This document shows positions 40,526 through 52,100 of a stretch of 59,596 nucleotides of DNA, one piece after another. A program made the position numbers and the translations under genes. The notes under the pieces are model-generated. The model worked only from the letters and a program-made list of their open reading frames with translations, did no database searches and was not told the origin of the DNA. Numbering within the stretch: the first letter of the stretch is position 1; the number at the start of each line of letters is the position of its first letter. The stretch lies in the NCBI GenBank assembly GCA_038527215.1, contig JBCBGC010000034.1, positions 1-59,596 on the forward strand, given 5' to 3'. Source of the stretch: JAWPMV01 sp038527215. Lineage in GTDB: Bacteria; Bacteroidota; Bacteroidia; J057.

Positions 40526-43500
40526 TCACGCCATTGGTGAATCTGGATAACAAACATCCTCAGATGAACTTGAACTTTGTTTTTCTTCGACTTCCTGGGA
40601 AAGTTTATTGATTTCTTCTTGTCCAATGAAGGTATGATTCATGCTAAATTCAGATAAGATTCCTGTGACGTCTTGACAATAATCTGCTTGCAACAACTCT
40701 TCTCTTAAGCGTCGGAATTCCTCTCTTTCAATAGAATAAAGCTCATCTGAAAGCATGGATACTTCATCTGCTCCTAAACTCTCCCTCATTTCTTCTATGA
40801 ATAAATAGCGGCCTCTTCGAATGGAATACTCAGGGCTACTAGGACCTATTGCAGGTAGATCCCAAAGAGCCTTGACAAAAACTGGTTTATGGTCATCAAG
40901 TTTTTGTTTTTTAGGGGTGTATCCTTCTCCAGTTACGGCAGACTGCAGGTATTTGCCAGTTTCTTCCCCACTTCCAAGGGGGTTATTTTTTGCTTTTAAA
41001 TCACTTCCTTTTATTTCATTCATTTCCCCTTTCTCCATCGAGATTGGGAAAGTAAATTCCAGTTCTCCGAGTCCCGGGAAATTTTTTGAAGCTAGCGGGA
41101 AGGTATGATCCCATACTGATTTTCGCCCGATCCAATAGTCTATACCTGCAAAAACCTTAAGAGAGAGTTCAGCTTTTGCCATAAGCTCTAGAAGAAGGTT
41201 AGCTTCGGCTTTATCTATTTGGAATCCCTTCTCAGGGGACCAGGAAAGCCCACCTGTCAGGCTTGCATTTGCAGCAGCTCCTAAATAAATATCTCCATTT
41301 ACTCGGCCTTCGACATAAAGCACCACTGCGGTGGCCATTACCCCTAGATAGGCGTTTATTTTAAGGCCTGCTTCGGCCCTGATTCCAGCATTAACTTCCG
41401 CAGTAATTTCTATCTCCTCAGGCCGATTGAGGTTAAACCCTTCCATATTTATTTCTCCACCAATTTTTAGGGGTTCAATCTGGGCATATAGCGATAGAGA
41501 TCCTCCTGTGGTGAGCTTCACTGTGCCTACCCCGATTGAAAAAATGGGAATAGGGCTGACATCAATGCCAAATAGTCTTTGGTCTAATTTGTATCCAGTA
41601 CCGATTTCAAGGGGAGGAGTTAATTTTACCCCTGCATTTAGAATTACTTCTCCATTTTGAGTCAGTTTAGCAGAAATTCTAGGTCTGAAATTTGGAGCAA
41701 CTTGGGCTTCTAGCTCTCCGAAACCGAAAATGTAGAAGGAATCTTCAGTTTGGCCCGGTAAGGGATTCCCTTCTTCATCCACTTTCCTGTTTGATACTCC
41801 GATAGTGAGGCTTCCACTGAATACAGATTTTTCAATCTCAATAGTGGCTTTTACCTCGAATAAATTTGTTTTGCTTTCGTATAGCGCAGAAATCTCTTTT
41901 GGCTTAACTCCTAGCTGAGCAAGTCCAGGAATTTGTAAATCTAAGTTGAGGGTAGTGTTGATTGAGAAGTAAAATTGATTCCCCCCAGATTCATTGTTAG
42001 GGTCATCATCACCAGAACTAATCATGCCTTCCACCCTACCATCTTTGAGGCCAGGTATCCCTTTCAGGTTCACACCGACAATAAAGACAAACGCGCCTGT
42101 TTGAACCCCATACGCAAAGGAAATATCTCCCCCTTCTATCCCTTTAGGAACAGCTAGTTTAATTTTACCTTGACCTTTTAGAATCTCCTCTTCATAACTT
42201 ACCTCTAGTTTGGCAGATTTTACTCCCTTTATTGCTCCATCTTTCGCTTCAATAGAGCCTTTTATCGTCCATGGACTCTCCGTGTCTCCCTCATCTTCTT
42301 TATCCTTTGAACTGTCATACCTTACTGTAATCTTTGAATCGAATGAATCTCCAATGAATTTAAAAGATCCTTGCAGGAAGAAGCCATTCTTATTTGCTCC
42401 TGCAGTAATATTCCCTTCGCCTACTTTATCGATGCTAAAATCAATTCCTCCGTCTGCTGCTAGACCTATTTTGTTATCCAGGTACAAGGTTAAGTAAGCC
42501 CTATCTAATGTAAATGGCCCAATTTTATTCCCAAGATCTTCTAGAGAATAGGTCTTGCGAATGGTGAGAGTAGTTCCGATTAGCTCTACCTCTATAGGTG
42601 AACCTTTGAGGAACCTGACTGTTGGATCTTGGATAGTACCTTTAACCCTGATGTTAAGGCCTTCATCTATTTCAGGTTCTGAAAACTCAATTGGACTTAA
42701 ATATTTCAGCTTTATACCCTGCATGAAATGTCCAAAATTGTTTGCCTTGTAGGTATGTGCTTCACCTTTTGATGGGGTGAGAGAATATGTTTTTTCCTCT
42801 GGAGGAGATTTCGTATGCTTTCCAGTTATAATGGGGGTCGCTTTAATCTCCGAAATTGTTCCTGCTCTCTCATCCCCATTCGTGGTTAACATAAAGGATC
42901 CCACTTTAAAATTACGTTGGCTATAAGGTAAGGTAATGCCAACGCCCTGTTTATTTGACTTTAAAACGAAATGTCCTTCTTTAATATCTAGAGAGCTAAG
43001 TTTGGAGTTTCTTGGACTTAGGGGACCTATTGAACCATCCCCCAGGTATTCTTTGAATAAAACTACATCCATCATGTAAGTGAAAGCCGAAGGAGAGATT
43101 GATTCTGCTTTTATATCATAATATTCTCGGGCAGCATCGGGTGTGGTTGTTAGTTCTCCTGGTTTTAAATACTTATTATAATGCTTTAATACATCATCGA
43201 TATGATTCCTGATATACCCTTTGATTACCTGCCCCATATAGATATTATTTCTAGCAGCGAGTAGCATCAAATTGTCTTTATGATCCGCCTTTTTCCCTGC
43301 TATCTGGTAATCTACTATATGTTCAATCTGAAAGGATTCAGGTTTCCCTCTAGCCCCCCATGGCGGGACAAGGAAAGCATTTTTGAGCTGAGTAAAAGTC
43401 CCTGTGAGCATGGATCCTTTCGAGGCTTTCGATTGGATCATATACTTATTTTTAGGGGCTTTTTTCTCACTTAAAGAGTGAGAGGTGTTGATTGAATCAA

Positions 43501-44509
43501 GTAACGTAGAAAGGCTTGTCTCAATAATGGGTCTGGCCAGTTTCTGCCAAATGCTTTTTTGATTAGTGGGTTCCTTTTTCCTTGATCTAGGTTTAGGCAA
43601 AGAAATGGGCCGAGGTAAGGTTCCGAGATAATTATTTACACTCCCAGTTTTTACAAGCAGATTTTTTAATCTTACTACATATTTGCCACCGACCTTCTCT
43701 ATTTTTCCTTTAGAGAATTCGTGTACTGATGGATCGAGCTGTTCAAAAGGCACTTTTGAGTCATTGTCTTCCGCTTTTTTTATGGAAGCCCCGCCCTGCT
43801 GAATGGTATGGGTCAACTCATGAGCCAGCAAATGCTGTCCAGACTGTGAATCGGGTTGAAACTGTCCGCGATTGAAGTAGATATCTTTGCCATGCGCAAA
43901 GGCCTTGGCTCCCAGGTTTTGGTTCATTTGCTGGGACCGACTATCGGTATGGACCCGGACCTGACTGAAATCCGTACCAAAGGCTGATTCCATCCGCTGA
44001 CGGGTAGGGGTTGGCAGGCTGCTACCGCCACCTTTGCTGCTATTTAGCTGGCTTTCGAGTTGGCTGGTCGGAGGCTGGGCAGCCTGAGATTCAGATTTGG
44101 TCTGGATGGTATCATCGTCTTCCGGATTGCCGCTGCTTTCGAAGATGGGTTTGCGCTGGATTTGCTCCTGTACCTCGGGAGTCTCTTCCTGTTTTTCTTC
44201 TTCACAGGCTTCGCAAGCCTTTTGGATAGGCGATACGGTAGGGGCAGGAAGCACCGGCGAGCTGAGAACCGGATTTACGGAGGGCGTGTTTACTTCTCGA
44301 ACAACCTTATCTGCCGTGCGTTCAGCTTCTTGTTCATATGGGTCATTCTGGGCACCGATAATTAGTTTAGGTTGGACTGGAAAAAAGCCATTGGCAGGTT
44401 GACGTTCAGATACGGCCTCCGTTGTCCCTTCCTTGACAAAGAAGGGATTGTGGGTGGAACGCTGACGGGGCGTTCTGGCAGCCGTACTTTTTGTCTCAGC
44501 CGTTTTCAT
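40526..44509 (-). CDS. Large DUF4157 (eCIS core) protein with HNH-like segment and long beta-rich C-terminus, candidate effector
   Basis: 1327 residues. The first 250 are eCIS-core: KLIIGAQNDPYEQEAERTADKVV, an acidic linker, FGTDFSQVRVHTDSRSQQMNQNLGAKAFAHGKDIYF, and HELTH at 230-234. Residues 385-430 (FQIEHIVDYQIAGKKADHKD...NLMLLAARNN) have an HNH-like pattern: E396-H397, N413, N422. From about 540 to 1200 the protein is a long run of alternating beta strands (GSLSLYAQIEPLKIGGEINM), then a charged helical end. The part after residue 250 is clearly AT-richer than the N-terminus, suggesting a swapped-in payload. It is probably toxin cargo of the injection system. Exact activity is unknown. Confidence 0.72.
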   Translation of the reverse strand: MKTAETKSTAARTPRQRSTHNPFFVKEGTTEAVSERQPANGFFPVQPKLIIGAQNDPYEQEAERTADKVVREVNTPSVNPVLSSPVLPAPTVSPIQKACEACEEEKQEETPEVQEQIQRKPIFESSGNPEDDDTIQTKSESQAAQPPTSQLESQLNSSKGGGSSLPTPTRQRMESAFGTDFSQVRVHTDSRSQQMNQNLGAKAFAHGKDIYFNRGQFQPDSQSGQHLLAHELTHTIQQGGASIKKAEDNDSKVPFEQLDPSVHEFSKGKIEKVGGKYVVRLKNLLVKTGSVNNYLGTLPRPISLPKPRSRKKEPTNQKSIWQKLARPIIETSLSTLLDSINTSHSLSEKKAPKNKYMIQSKASKGSMLTGTFTQLKNAFLVPPWGARGKPESFQIEHIVDYQIAGKKADHKDNLMLLAARNNIYMGQVIKGYIRNHIDDVLKHYNKYLKPGELTTTPDAAREYYDIKAESISPSAFTYMMDVVLFKEYLGDGSIGPLSPRNSKLSSLDIKEGHFVLKSNKQGVGITLPYSQRNFKVGSFMLTTNGDERAGTISEIKATPIITGKHTKSPPEEKTYSLTPSKGEAHTYKANNFGHFMQGIKLKYLSPIEFSEPEIDEGLNIRVKGTIQDPTVRFLKGSPIEVELIGTTLTIRKTYSLEDLGNKIGPFTLDRAYLTLYLDNKIGLAADGGIDFSIDKVGEGNITAGANKNGFFLQGSFKFIGDSFDSKITVRYDSSKDKEDEGDTESPWTIKGSIEAKDGAIKGVKSAKLEVSYEEEILKGQGKIKLAVPKGIEGGDISFAYGVQTGAFVFIVGVNLKGIPGLKDGRVEGMISSGDDDPNNESGGNQFYFSINTTLNLDLQIPGLAQLGVKPKEISALYESKTNLFEVKATIEIEKSVFSGSLTIGVSNRKVDEEGNPLPGQTEDSFYIFGFGELEAQVAPNFRPRISAKLTQNGEVILNAGVKLTPPLEIGTGYKLDQRLFGIDVSPIPIFSIGVGTVKLTTGGSLSLYAQIEPLKIGGEINMEGFNLNRPEEIEITAEVNAGIRAEAGLKINAYLGVMATAVVLYVEGRVNGDIYLGAAANASLTGGLSWSPEKGFQIDKAEANLLLELMAKAELSLKVFAGIDYWIGRKSVWDHTFPLASKNFPGLGELEFTFPISMEKGEMNEIKGSDLKAKNNPLGSGEETGKYLQSAVTGEGYTPKKQKLDDHKPVFVKALWDLPAIGPSSPEYSIRRGRYLFIEEMRESLGADEVSMLSDELYSIEREEFRRLREELLQADYCQDVTGILSEFSMNHTFIGQEEINKLSQEVEEKQSSSSSEDVCYPDSPMA

Positions 44510-44512
44510 TGC

Positions 44513-46126
44513 TTATCTCCAATCAACCGTTAAGATTTCCTTCATCCAGGGGAGTTTGATCATCCCGATCCCCCAGGGGAGTTTATCTAATAAGACATCT
44601 ATCGTTTTTTGTTCAAGGGTAAGGTGCCAGCGTTTCTCCTGCTTAACCAGTTTACCGGGTCGTTGCAAAAAACCTTCTCTAAGGCTATCGGGAGATACTT
44701 CTCCCAGCGCCCCCCAATGTTGGATGGCTACCTCCAACAGTTGCGCCGCTTCTTCCCACACGCTCTCCTCCCAGCCAGGGGCTTCTCCTAATGGCATGGT
44801 CAGAGGAAAACCGCACAAGATTTTACAGAGGGGCAAATGGTAAGCCGGAGCTTCTTGCTGGCCGGTGCTGAGATAGTGCAGCATCAAGACAGCCTTTTGT
44901 TGACTTTCCGGGTTCACGAATTCCTGCTGGTCTACCCATCCCAAATTCTCGAAGAATCGAGTAAGGAAGACGTGAAGGAGCACGATGCCTCCGTGCGGCA
45001 CCCACAAAGGTGTATCAACAGAATCTGGAAGCCCATCCTGCGGATTGGGTGTTTCACCTTCCTGGAGACTATTCTTTTCCCCATCGCTTGAAATGCCATT
45101 TTTTTCCGCGCCATCAGCCGCGAATAAAGGCTGGGCCTGCTCACCTTCAGATGAAGGGCTATTTGGGTCTCCTGTCTTAGTCGGGAGGTGGCCCGGATGT
45201 GGGACGTTTGGTCCCGTGTCTCGCCAGGCTAGAGTGCCCTCGGGCTCAAAGGGGTCCTCAAGATAACTCGGTAGCCGGTCCTTCCATAGAGCACTAAGGG
45301 TAGGGAAGGTTTGGGTGAAAGTGGCAGAAAGCGCTGATTTCCTGTTTCTATTTTCGGGTAAAAGGGCTTGCTCAAGGATGGTCTTCGCGAGTTTTTCCAG
45401 CGAGAGGGTTTGCAAGGAAGACCGAGCCGTTTCCTGAAATAACTGTTGCCATCCCCATAAACGCGGGGGAGTTTGCCTTAGGGCCTGCCGCCTAGATGGC
45501 TTGAGGTGGGGTTGCCGTGTGAGTAGTTCCGGGAGTTCAGAAGCTAATAGGGCAAGCTTGTGCGGCTCCGTTTGGGTGTAAATAGCCAGGAGAGCGGCGA
45601 GGAACGTCTCTTTATATTCCTTAATGAGCCAGGTCAAACGATCGGGTTTTCGTTGCAGATACCGCTGAAAAAGCTGTCTGGTGGCGGCATCCTTGCGGAG
45701 AGTTTGCAGCACATGGGTCTCCCATTGCACGGGCGGATGGCCTTGGGCCCAGCTAATCCAACCGCGCTGTACATATTTCAGCCAGGAGTTAAAGCCATGG
45801 TTCATCGGGCTGGTAAGGTGCGCCTTGTACTGGCTTGGCTCGGCCAGGATGTGTTGAATTTTTTCCTTAAGCTGATCAAGCAGTTTTTGAATCACTTCAT
45901 CAGTGAATAAGGTCTCAGCCTCCAGGGTGCCCAGGTTCAGTTCCAGTTGATCCAGGGTGAGGTACTGGTGGGCTGGCACGAGCTGATCTAATAAGGCTTC
46001 CAGAGCAGGGCCGACCCGGTCCTGAAACTGCTGGCTGATTCGATTTTGCATGGTATATCCTTCCTCTGCAGCTGGTAAGCTGATGTCCAGGGTCTGGCGG
46101 GAGATGATATGTCGGTTTTCCATCAT
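44513..46126 (-). CDS. eCIS tape-measure-type protein (CIS_TMP)
   Basis: 537 residues. The N-terminus NRHIISRQTLDISLPAAEEG, then LDQLVPAHQYLTLDQLELNLG, is the mark of the contractile injection system tape-measure family (pfam CIS_TMP). A second conserved block lies near the C-terminus (GGIVLLHVFLTRFFENLGW, then VLMLHYLSTG). These proteins set tube length. The N-terminal 60 residues and C-terminal block bracket a variable region of charged, Gln/Leu-rich helices. The gene is 3 bases before the large DUF4157 gene and 17 bases after the Afp12-like gene. Confidence 0.85.
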   Translation of the reverse strand: MMENRHIISRQTLDISLPAAEEGYTMQNRISQQFQDRVGPALEALLDQLVPAHQYLTLDQLELNLGTLEAETLFTDEVIQKLLDQLKEKIQHILAEPSQYKAHLTSPMNHGFNSWLKYVQRGWISWAQGHPPVQWETHVLQTLRKDAATRQLFQRYLQRKPDRLTWLIKEYKETFLAALLAIYTQTEPHKLALLASELPELLTRQPHLKPSRRQALRQTPPRLWGWQQLFQETARSSLQTLSLEKLAKTILEQALLPENRNRKSALSATFTQTFPTLSALWKDRLPSYLEDPFEPEGTLAWRDTGPNVPHPGHLPTKTGDPNSPSSEGEQAQPLFAADGAEKNGISSDGEKNSLQEGETPNPQDGLPDSVDTPLWVPHGGIVLLHVFLTRFFENLGWVDQQEFVNPESQQKAVLMLHYLSTGQQEAPAYHLPLCKILCGFPLTMPLGEAPGWEESVWEEAAQLLEVAIQHWGALGEVSPDSLREGFLQRPGKLVKQEKRWHLTLEQKTIDVLLDKLPWGIGMIKLPWMKEILTVDWR

Positions 46127-46143
46127 GTTGCTGCGAGGATACC

Positions 46144-49100
46144 TTAGGCGTCTAGTCGAAGGAGAAATGCTTTGTATTGAGCAGGCGTACTAAGTTGTTT
46201 CAGTTCTTCGACCTGCCATATTTTTTTCAATACAGCCAGGTCCAGTTTCCGCTGACGAATGACGGCCATGATTTCATCCAGGGCAGCTATATCAGGTTCT
46301 CCCAAGCCATTGAAGAGGTGCTTGTCCATCGCAAAGCACAGGACCTGAAACATTACCTCAGCCAGTACCTGCCGTCTTTTGCCCCTTGCCTTTTTCAAAT
46401 CAGCTTCATCAAATGCCTTGACAAATGCTGCAATGGTTTGGAAATCGCCCCGTCCGCTAAATACCAGCCTGGCGCGCTGGTAGCCTTCGGTGGCGGTGAT
46501 GTTCTCATCCGTGATGGCTTGGATGGATTGGACGTAGCGGGCCATCCGTTGCCTGATTTTTCGATCTTTCTCAGCCGAACTAAGGCTGGCTTTTGATTTT
46601 TTACTTACCCTAGCCTTCGCTTCCTTTCCTTTTTTCTGCTTGGGTGGTTTTGCTTTTTTAGCAGGGGTCTTTTTCGTTTTTGTAGCTCTAGTTAAGCCCC
46701 TGACCTGCGCGGGTGGACTCGTTGCTGCCTGATCAGACAAGACCGGAGGAGGAGGGGAGCTTTTGGGTTGCTCCAGGTAAAATAGTTCGTTGGTCAGGCT
46801 CTTATAAATGGCGGTAGCAGGCAGGGCTGCTTTCGTATCTCTCCCGAGCGTATCCTGCTCTTTCTCTTTGAGGCTGCTGAGGCATTGGATTAAAGCATGT
46901 TTAACCGAAGCATCTCCGCAGGCGTATTGAGAGCTTTCCCGGAGCCATTTTTTCCAGACCTGCTCAAAGGCACATAGCTCCTTGGGAGGGACCCAAAGAA
47001 TGTTTAACGCAACATGTGCGGGGGCCTGCTCCAAGATTAAAGCCTGGAAGGCTTCCTGGAAGAGAGGAGATAAGAATTTTTGGGGCCAACAAGGAAGCAC
47101 CACGGTCGCCCAGAAAGAGTAAGGATCCGCAAGCGGGATATAGTCTTCTCCATCCACCCTTACCGTACAATCCTTCTGCGGATCAGCGGGTAGGGGAGAG
47201 GTTCGGGTGTCAGCATGGGGCCGCAGCAGAATATGTTCCACCAGGTGAAGCCCTTCCCGATGATAGTAGGAAAAGGTTCTGGCCTGAGCCGCCGCAAGGT
47301 CGTCCAAATCATCATAGACCTGGGGGTGAATGGCCACACTTTCTGCCGGGTTGACTATTTCCAGAAAATAGGGTCCACAGCTTTCTGGCTGGAGGTGTCG
47401 GTAGCTGTCTTTCTGCTTGAGTTGGGCCAGGAAAAAGCCATGAGCTTCTTGTGCGTCTGCAAGCCTGCCAAAAGTTGCTGCCTGCTCCCAGACGATCCCC
47501 CCGATAACGGAAGAGGAAGGGGCGTCAGTGAGGGGAGATGCATCAGGTTTGGGCTCACAAGGCATGGCATCAGCCTGCAAATGAGAAGATCGGTAAGTCG
47601 GGCAATGATATTGAAATCCGTATGCCCCGAGGCGATAAGTAAACGGATATGAGTTGGCCTGTTCAACTAATTGGTCGACTGCCTGAGCGCCTGCATGAAT
47701 GGCCAAGGGTTCCTGGGTAGAAAGATTTACCTCTGTAGCTGGACAATCAAATAGTTGCGCTTCTCCATCTTGCAGGAAATAAAAGCGGTCATCCCGGGCA
47801 AAATCTATTGTCCTGAGTCCAGCCTGTTCACATTGGTTGAGGGAGGGATAATAGCGATGACCTTCCCAGACAATGTCTGATCCATTGAGGAACTGAAACC
47901 TATAACCGGCACTTTCATCCTCGATATGCAAGCTAAGGGGAGAAGGATGAGTTGCCCTACAGCTATCAAACAAGCTTGTTAGTGCGGCCTTGGCTTTCTC
48001 TGCGGTATCATACGCATAGGGATGGCGGGCCAGTCGAAAAGCCTGGTTTACCAATTGAAAGGAAAAGCCTTGTTGTCCCTTGGAGAGCCGACGAGGGTAG
48101 AAAGGTTCCTCCTGGTCAAAAGCTCCCGCGAACTCCTTACTGCCCGCTTTCCAGGCCACATGTTCATCCTCGTAATTGCAAGGGCTTTCCAGCAGCACCT
48201 CCCCTACTGAGGCCAGGCCCATGCATTGAGTGGTTTCCGGAGCCACGAAACCTCCATCTGAAGGAAACTGTTCGTGCTGCCAGTAAAAGGTTTCTTTAGG
48301 TTCCAGCTCATAAAAGCGGATATTCCGACTATGGGCCAGTAACTGGGTAAAAAACAGAAAATCCTGCGCAGCTTCCGCTGGATCTGAATAAGCCAGGCTG
48401 CTCAGCCAGGTAATGGCTGATTCCTCAGAAATGCGGAAATAGTAGCGGGTTTCTGGCTCCGGTGCGCAATTTTCTTCCTGGCGGAAATAGGTCCACTTCC
48501 TGATGGGGTAGCTATGCATGAGATGAGCTAATGCCTGAAAATCCCAAGCGCGCTTGTCTGCTGGTTTAGGAATCACGGCCAGGGGTTGACCTTCCAACAT
48601 GACCAGCCCTGCTATAGGAATGGGGAAAGAATCGGTCTCAGTTGCTTCCCGATAATGCTTGACCTGTGAGGCCCAGGCTATGAGGTCCAGGTACTGTTCC
48701 TGAAAGGCTTCTTCCGCTCCTTCTTTACTGGAATAGCCTTGATAACTGATCAGGTAGGTAGGCTTGCCAGTGTCTGACTTAAGGACAAAATGGTAGGTAT
48801 CTGCCAACCTGATCCAGACTTCCCCTTGCTGGCAGAGCTTTAGGTAATGGGGGAAGTGGTTGACCTCATATTGAAAAGAAGAAAGTTTGGGGTCCTCCGC
48901 AGAAGAAAAGGCCTGATAAGGATGGACCGCCAAGGCTTCCCCTTTACGTACCAAGCTAAGGCGGTGGGAACCTGATCTTTGGCTTTCCTCCAATTGTACG
49001 AGGTATTCTGCATACTCACTTTCCTCTTCTGAGAGGCTAAGCAGGTAGGTCGTTTCGCTTAGCCATTTTTTCAAGAGCTGTTGGGTTTGCCTGGCTGCTT

Positions 49101-52100
49101 TGTCGGAATCAGTTTGGGTAAGGGCGATTTCTGTAGGTCGGCCCTTAGTTTTCCAGATAACATTCTGCTGATTCCGGGAGAGCGTAAGTTGAGAGAGTCG
49201 AGACAAAAAAGCCTGCTGGGCTTGCTCGCTTTCTGCTTGAGAAGGGAAGGCTTCTACGCTAACATAGGGGATGCTTTCTGCCTCGGAAACGGGATGAAGT
49301 TGTCCTTCATATTTCCAGGTGTCGGGGATCGCCTCAATGGAGATCTGGTAGGTGTTTTCTTGAATAACCGGATGTTCTGCCAGTTGCTGCCGGGCAGCCT
49401 GCAGCATAGCTTTTTCACAAGCTTCCCGAGCTTGAGGAATATCCGCATATTCCTCCTCTGAAGCTAAAACCACTTGCTCATTAATGACCAACTGATAGGT
49501 GTGGAACTTACGCTGCGTCAGGGGCGAACGCATCTGCCTGGCCACCTTTTTTACCAAAGTCAGGGCGGCAGTACGCTCCTTGGGCGTTTCATAGGTATTG
49601 GGATGGGCGCAAATGAGCTCTCCTGAGGCATTGCTGAGGGAGAATCCCAGGTTGAAATTCGGGACATCTCCGGTATTGAGGAAGGATTTATCCTTCCGGG
49701 CTGCGGCCAGCATTTCCTCAAAAGCATCCCAGGCGGCCCCTGTATTTCGGTAAGCGTACAGGCTGATGAGGGACACCTCTCCCTTTTCCAGATTAGGCAG
49801 CTGGTACCCAACCAATTTTTTTGCCTCTGAAATCGTGGCTTTAGGTTCAGATTCCAGGTAGGAAAGCAAGGCCGCTTTTTCAGCCTCGGCGGCTTTTTTA
49901 ACCTCAAATATCTCCGGAGATTGGGCGATGTGTTTACCCTGCTCATTGGTCATAATGAGGCGAATCCCCTTTTTGTCTGGTTGCAATTGTATTCGATCCG
50001 GCCCAACCGCAGTCATGCTCAAAGCAGCGTCCTGACGAGCTCTTCTTCGATCCCGATGCAGGCTGTGGGCCGTCAGAAAAGTATGCTGGTTTTTTTTCAG
50101 GTGCCAGTAATAGGCCTTTGATACCGGCTGCAGGATAGACAAGCCTTCAACAGCGGCCTGCAGGAGAGCTTGAGCCTCCGTTTGGGTAGCTTGTGCAGCC
50201 TTGATCGAGGGGAAATTCCCTTGGGCCAGGCTAAGGCCTTTGGCATCGACTAATTGGAGGTTCTTACCGTCCTGGTTCCAGGACCAAGCCTCCGGAGGAG
50301 TGGTAATGAGTTGGAGAAAGGCTGCCACAGCTGAGCCGCGATCATGGAAAACCTCGGTGGAAGCAAGCGGGCTTTTACCCCATGCCCAACGGTATTTTCC
50401 CTGACTAATCAGCATACATGGGAGCAGCGGAGTCATATCCAGATAGGCTGTGCCCCCTTTCTTAATGGGGCGAAGAGCCAATTCCTTCGGAGATACTAGC
50501 GCACTTACCCAAATATTCTTTGCCCCCAATTTGGCAAAGCTGTTCCATTGCTTTTGTTGGGTAGGCCGTTTTTTGTAAGTGTTTTTACTTTTGAAAAGCA
50601 CTTCGCCCCTGGCATCGGCCATCTGTAATTCAAACACCTTGCTGAAAACAAACTGCTTTTGTTCTCCCAGGGCAGGGTTGAACTGAAGTTGTAAGTCTTT
50701 CAGGTATTGATCCCGGGCTGCCTGGTCCTGAAAGACACGGGCAGAGATCAGGCTACCGGCCCGGCTGTTGATCAGTAAGCGAAATTGTTCTTCATCTGCC
50801 TGGTCATCCGGCTGATAAGCGCCGGGATCCTTCAGGGCTCGGATAGCTTCCTGCAAAGCCTGGAATGCCATATCCCTTTTGGGATAGGCTTGCGTAGTTT
50901 GAAACAGTACCAATCCCTTTTCATCCCTCACCTGGCCTCGGTATTGGTCCTCACACTGGGAAACCTCCAGATGGCAAAGGTAACTGCGTTGGGAGTGATC
51001 AAAAGCACCAATCGCCGCGACCTTGGCTTCAAGTCCCGAAATATTGGGGCTTTTCCAACCGTTTTCTCTGAGATCATAAGCGCGACTCCGGTTTTGACTT
51101 AGCTGATCATAGGTTTGGGCAAAATTTGCCTGAGCGTTCAGAAAGGATGTGGAGGGTTGCTGAATAGCCCGCGCCCCAAACAATTGGAGGGCGTAGGCAT
51201 TGAAGTCTTCGTTGAAGCGGGCCAATAAATGACTTAAAAAGCGGTGCCTCCGCTGTAAATAGGTATCCCGGTCTTCCAGCAATCGGTTGAAATAGACGAG
51301 ATAGTCAGCAATGCTCTGGGTGAGTTCCAGAGAATATTCGTCTTTGGCAGGGCGGCTGATGGGTAGATAGTTTTCATCCAGCGAGCCCATAAATGCCAGA
51401 CTTTGGGCAGAATTATAGGCTGTTTCAGCATCTGCGTAGCGTTTGGCACTCAGCCACACCAGCTTAGGATAATCGGTTTTGATCCAGAAAAAATAGCCAC
51501 CTTCCTCCCGTCCGGTAAAAACTTCATAGCTACCCTGGCCCAGTTCCCTTTGGAAACTATGGGCTGCGATATCCCGCTGTAAGTCCGTGGCAAAGAAGAA
51601 GGGTTCAACCTGTAAAGGCTGGAATGGGTTGATTTCTAAGCCCTCGATTTGCGCCAGGATGGAGGCTTCCTCTACTAATAACGCCAGACTTTCCCTGGGG
51701 TATTCGGTGAGCTGATGCGATTCGGCTCTGAGGAGTATGGGCAAGTCAGGTACGGTATCTACCCGTTGGCTGAAATAGGTTCGTCTTTCTGCTGCTGGTC
51801 GTTGAGGATCAGCCTGCGGAGAAAAAAGTTCTGGCAGGTGGGTCATCTGGGCGAGGTATCCCGCCAGCAACTGATCAAAGAATAGTAAATAGGCTTTGAG
51901 CTGGTAGGCCTGAGCTTTGCGAGCTGGGGAGGCATCTGCGGCCAGGCCACCTTCCTGTATGCCATAATTGCGTGGGAAATCCTGTTGGATCGAAAGATAT
52001 TGATCCAGCTCTTCTCTTGGTCTGCCCAATGGGAAGGCAAGGTCTAAGGCATCGTGAGGGGTGGAATAAGCGACACGCTGGTTGGCCTGCAGGTTCAGAT

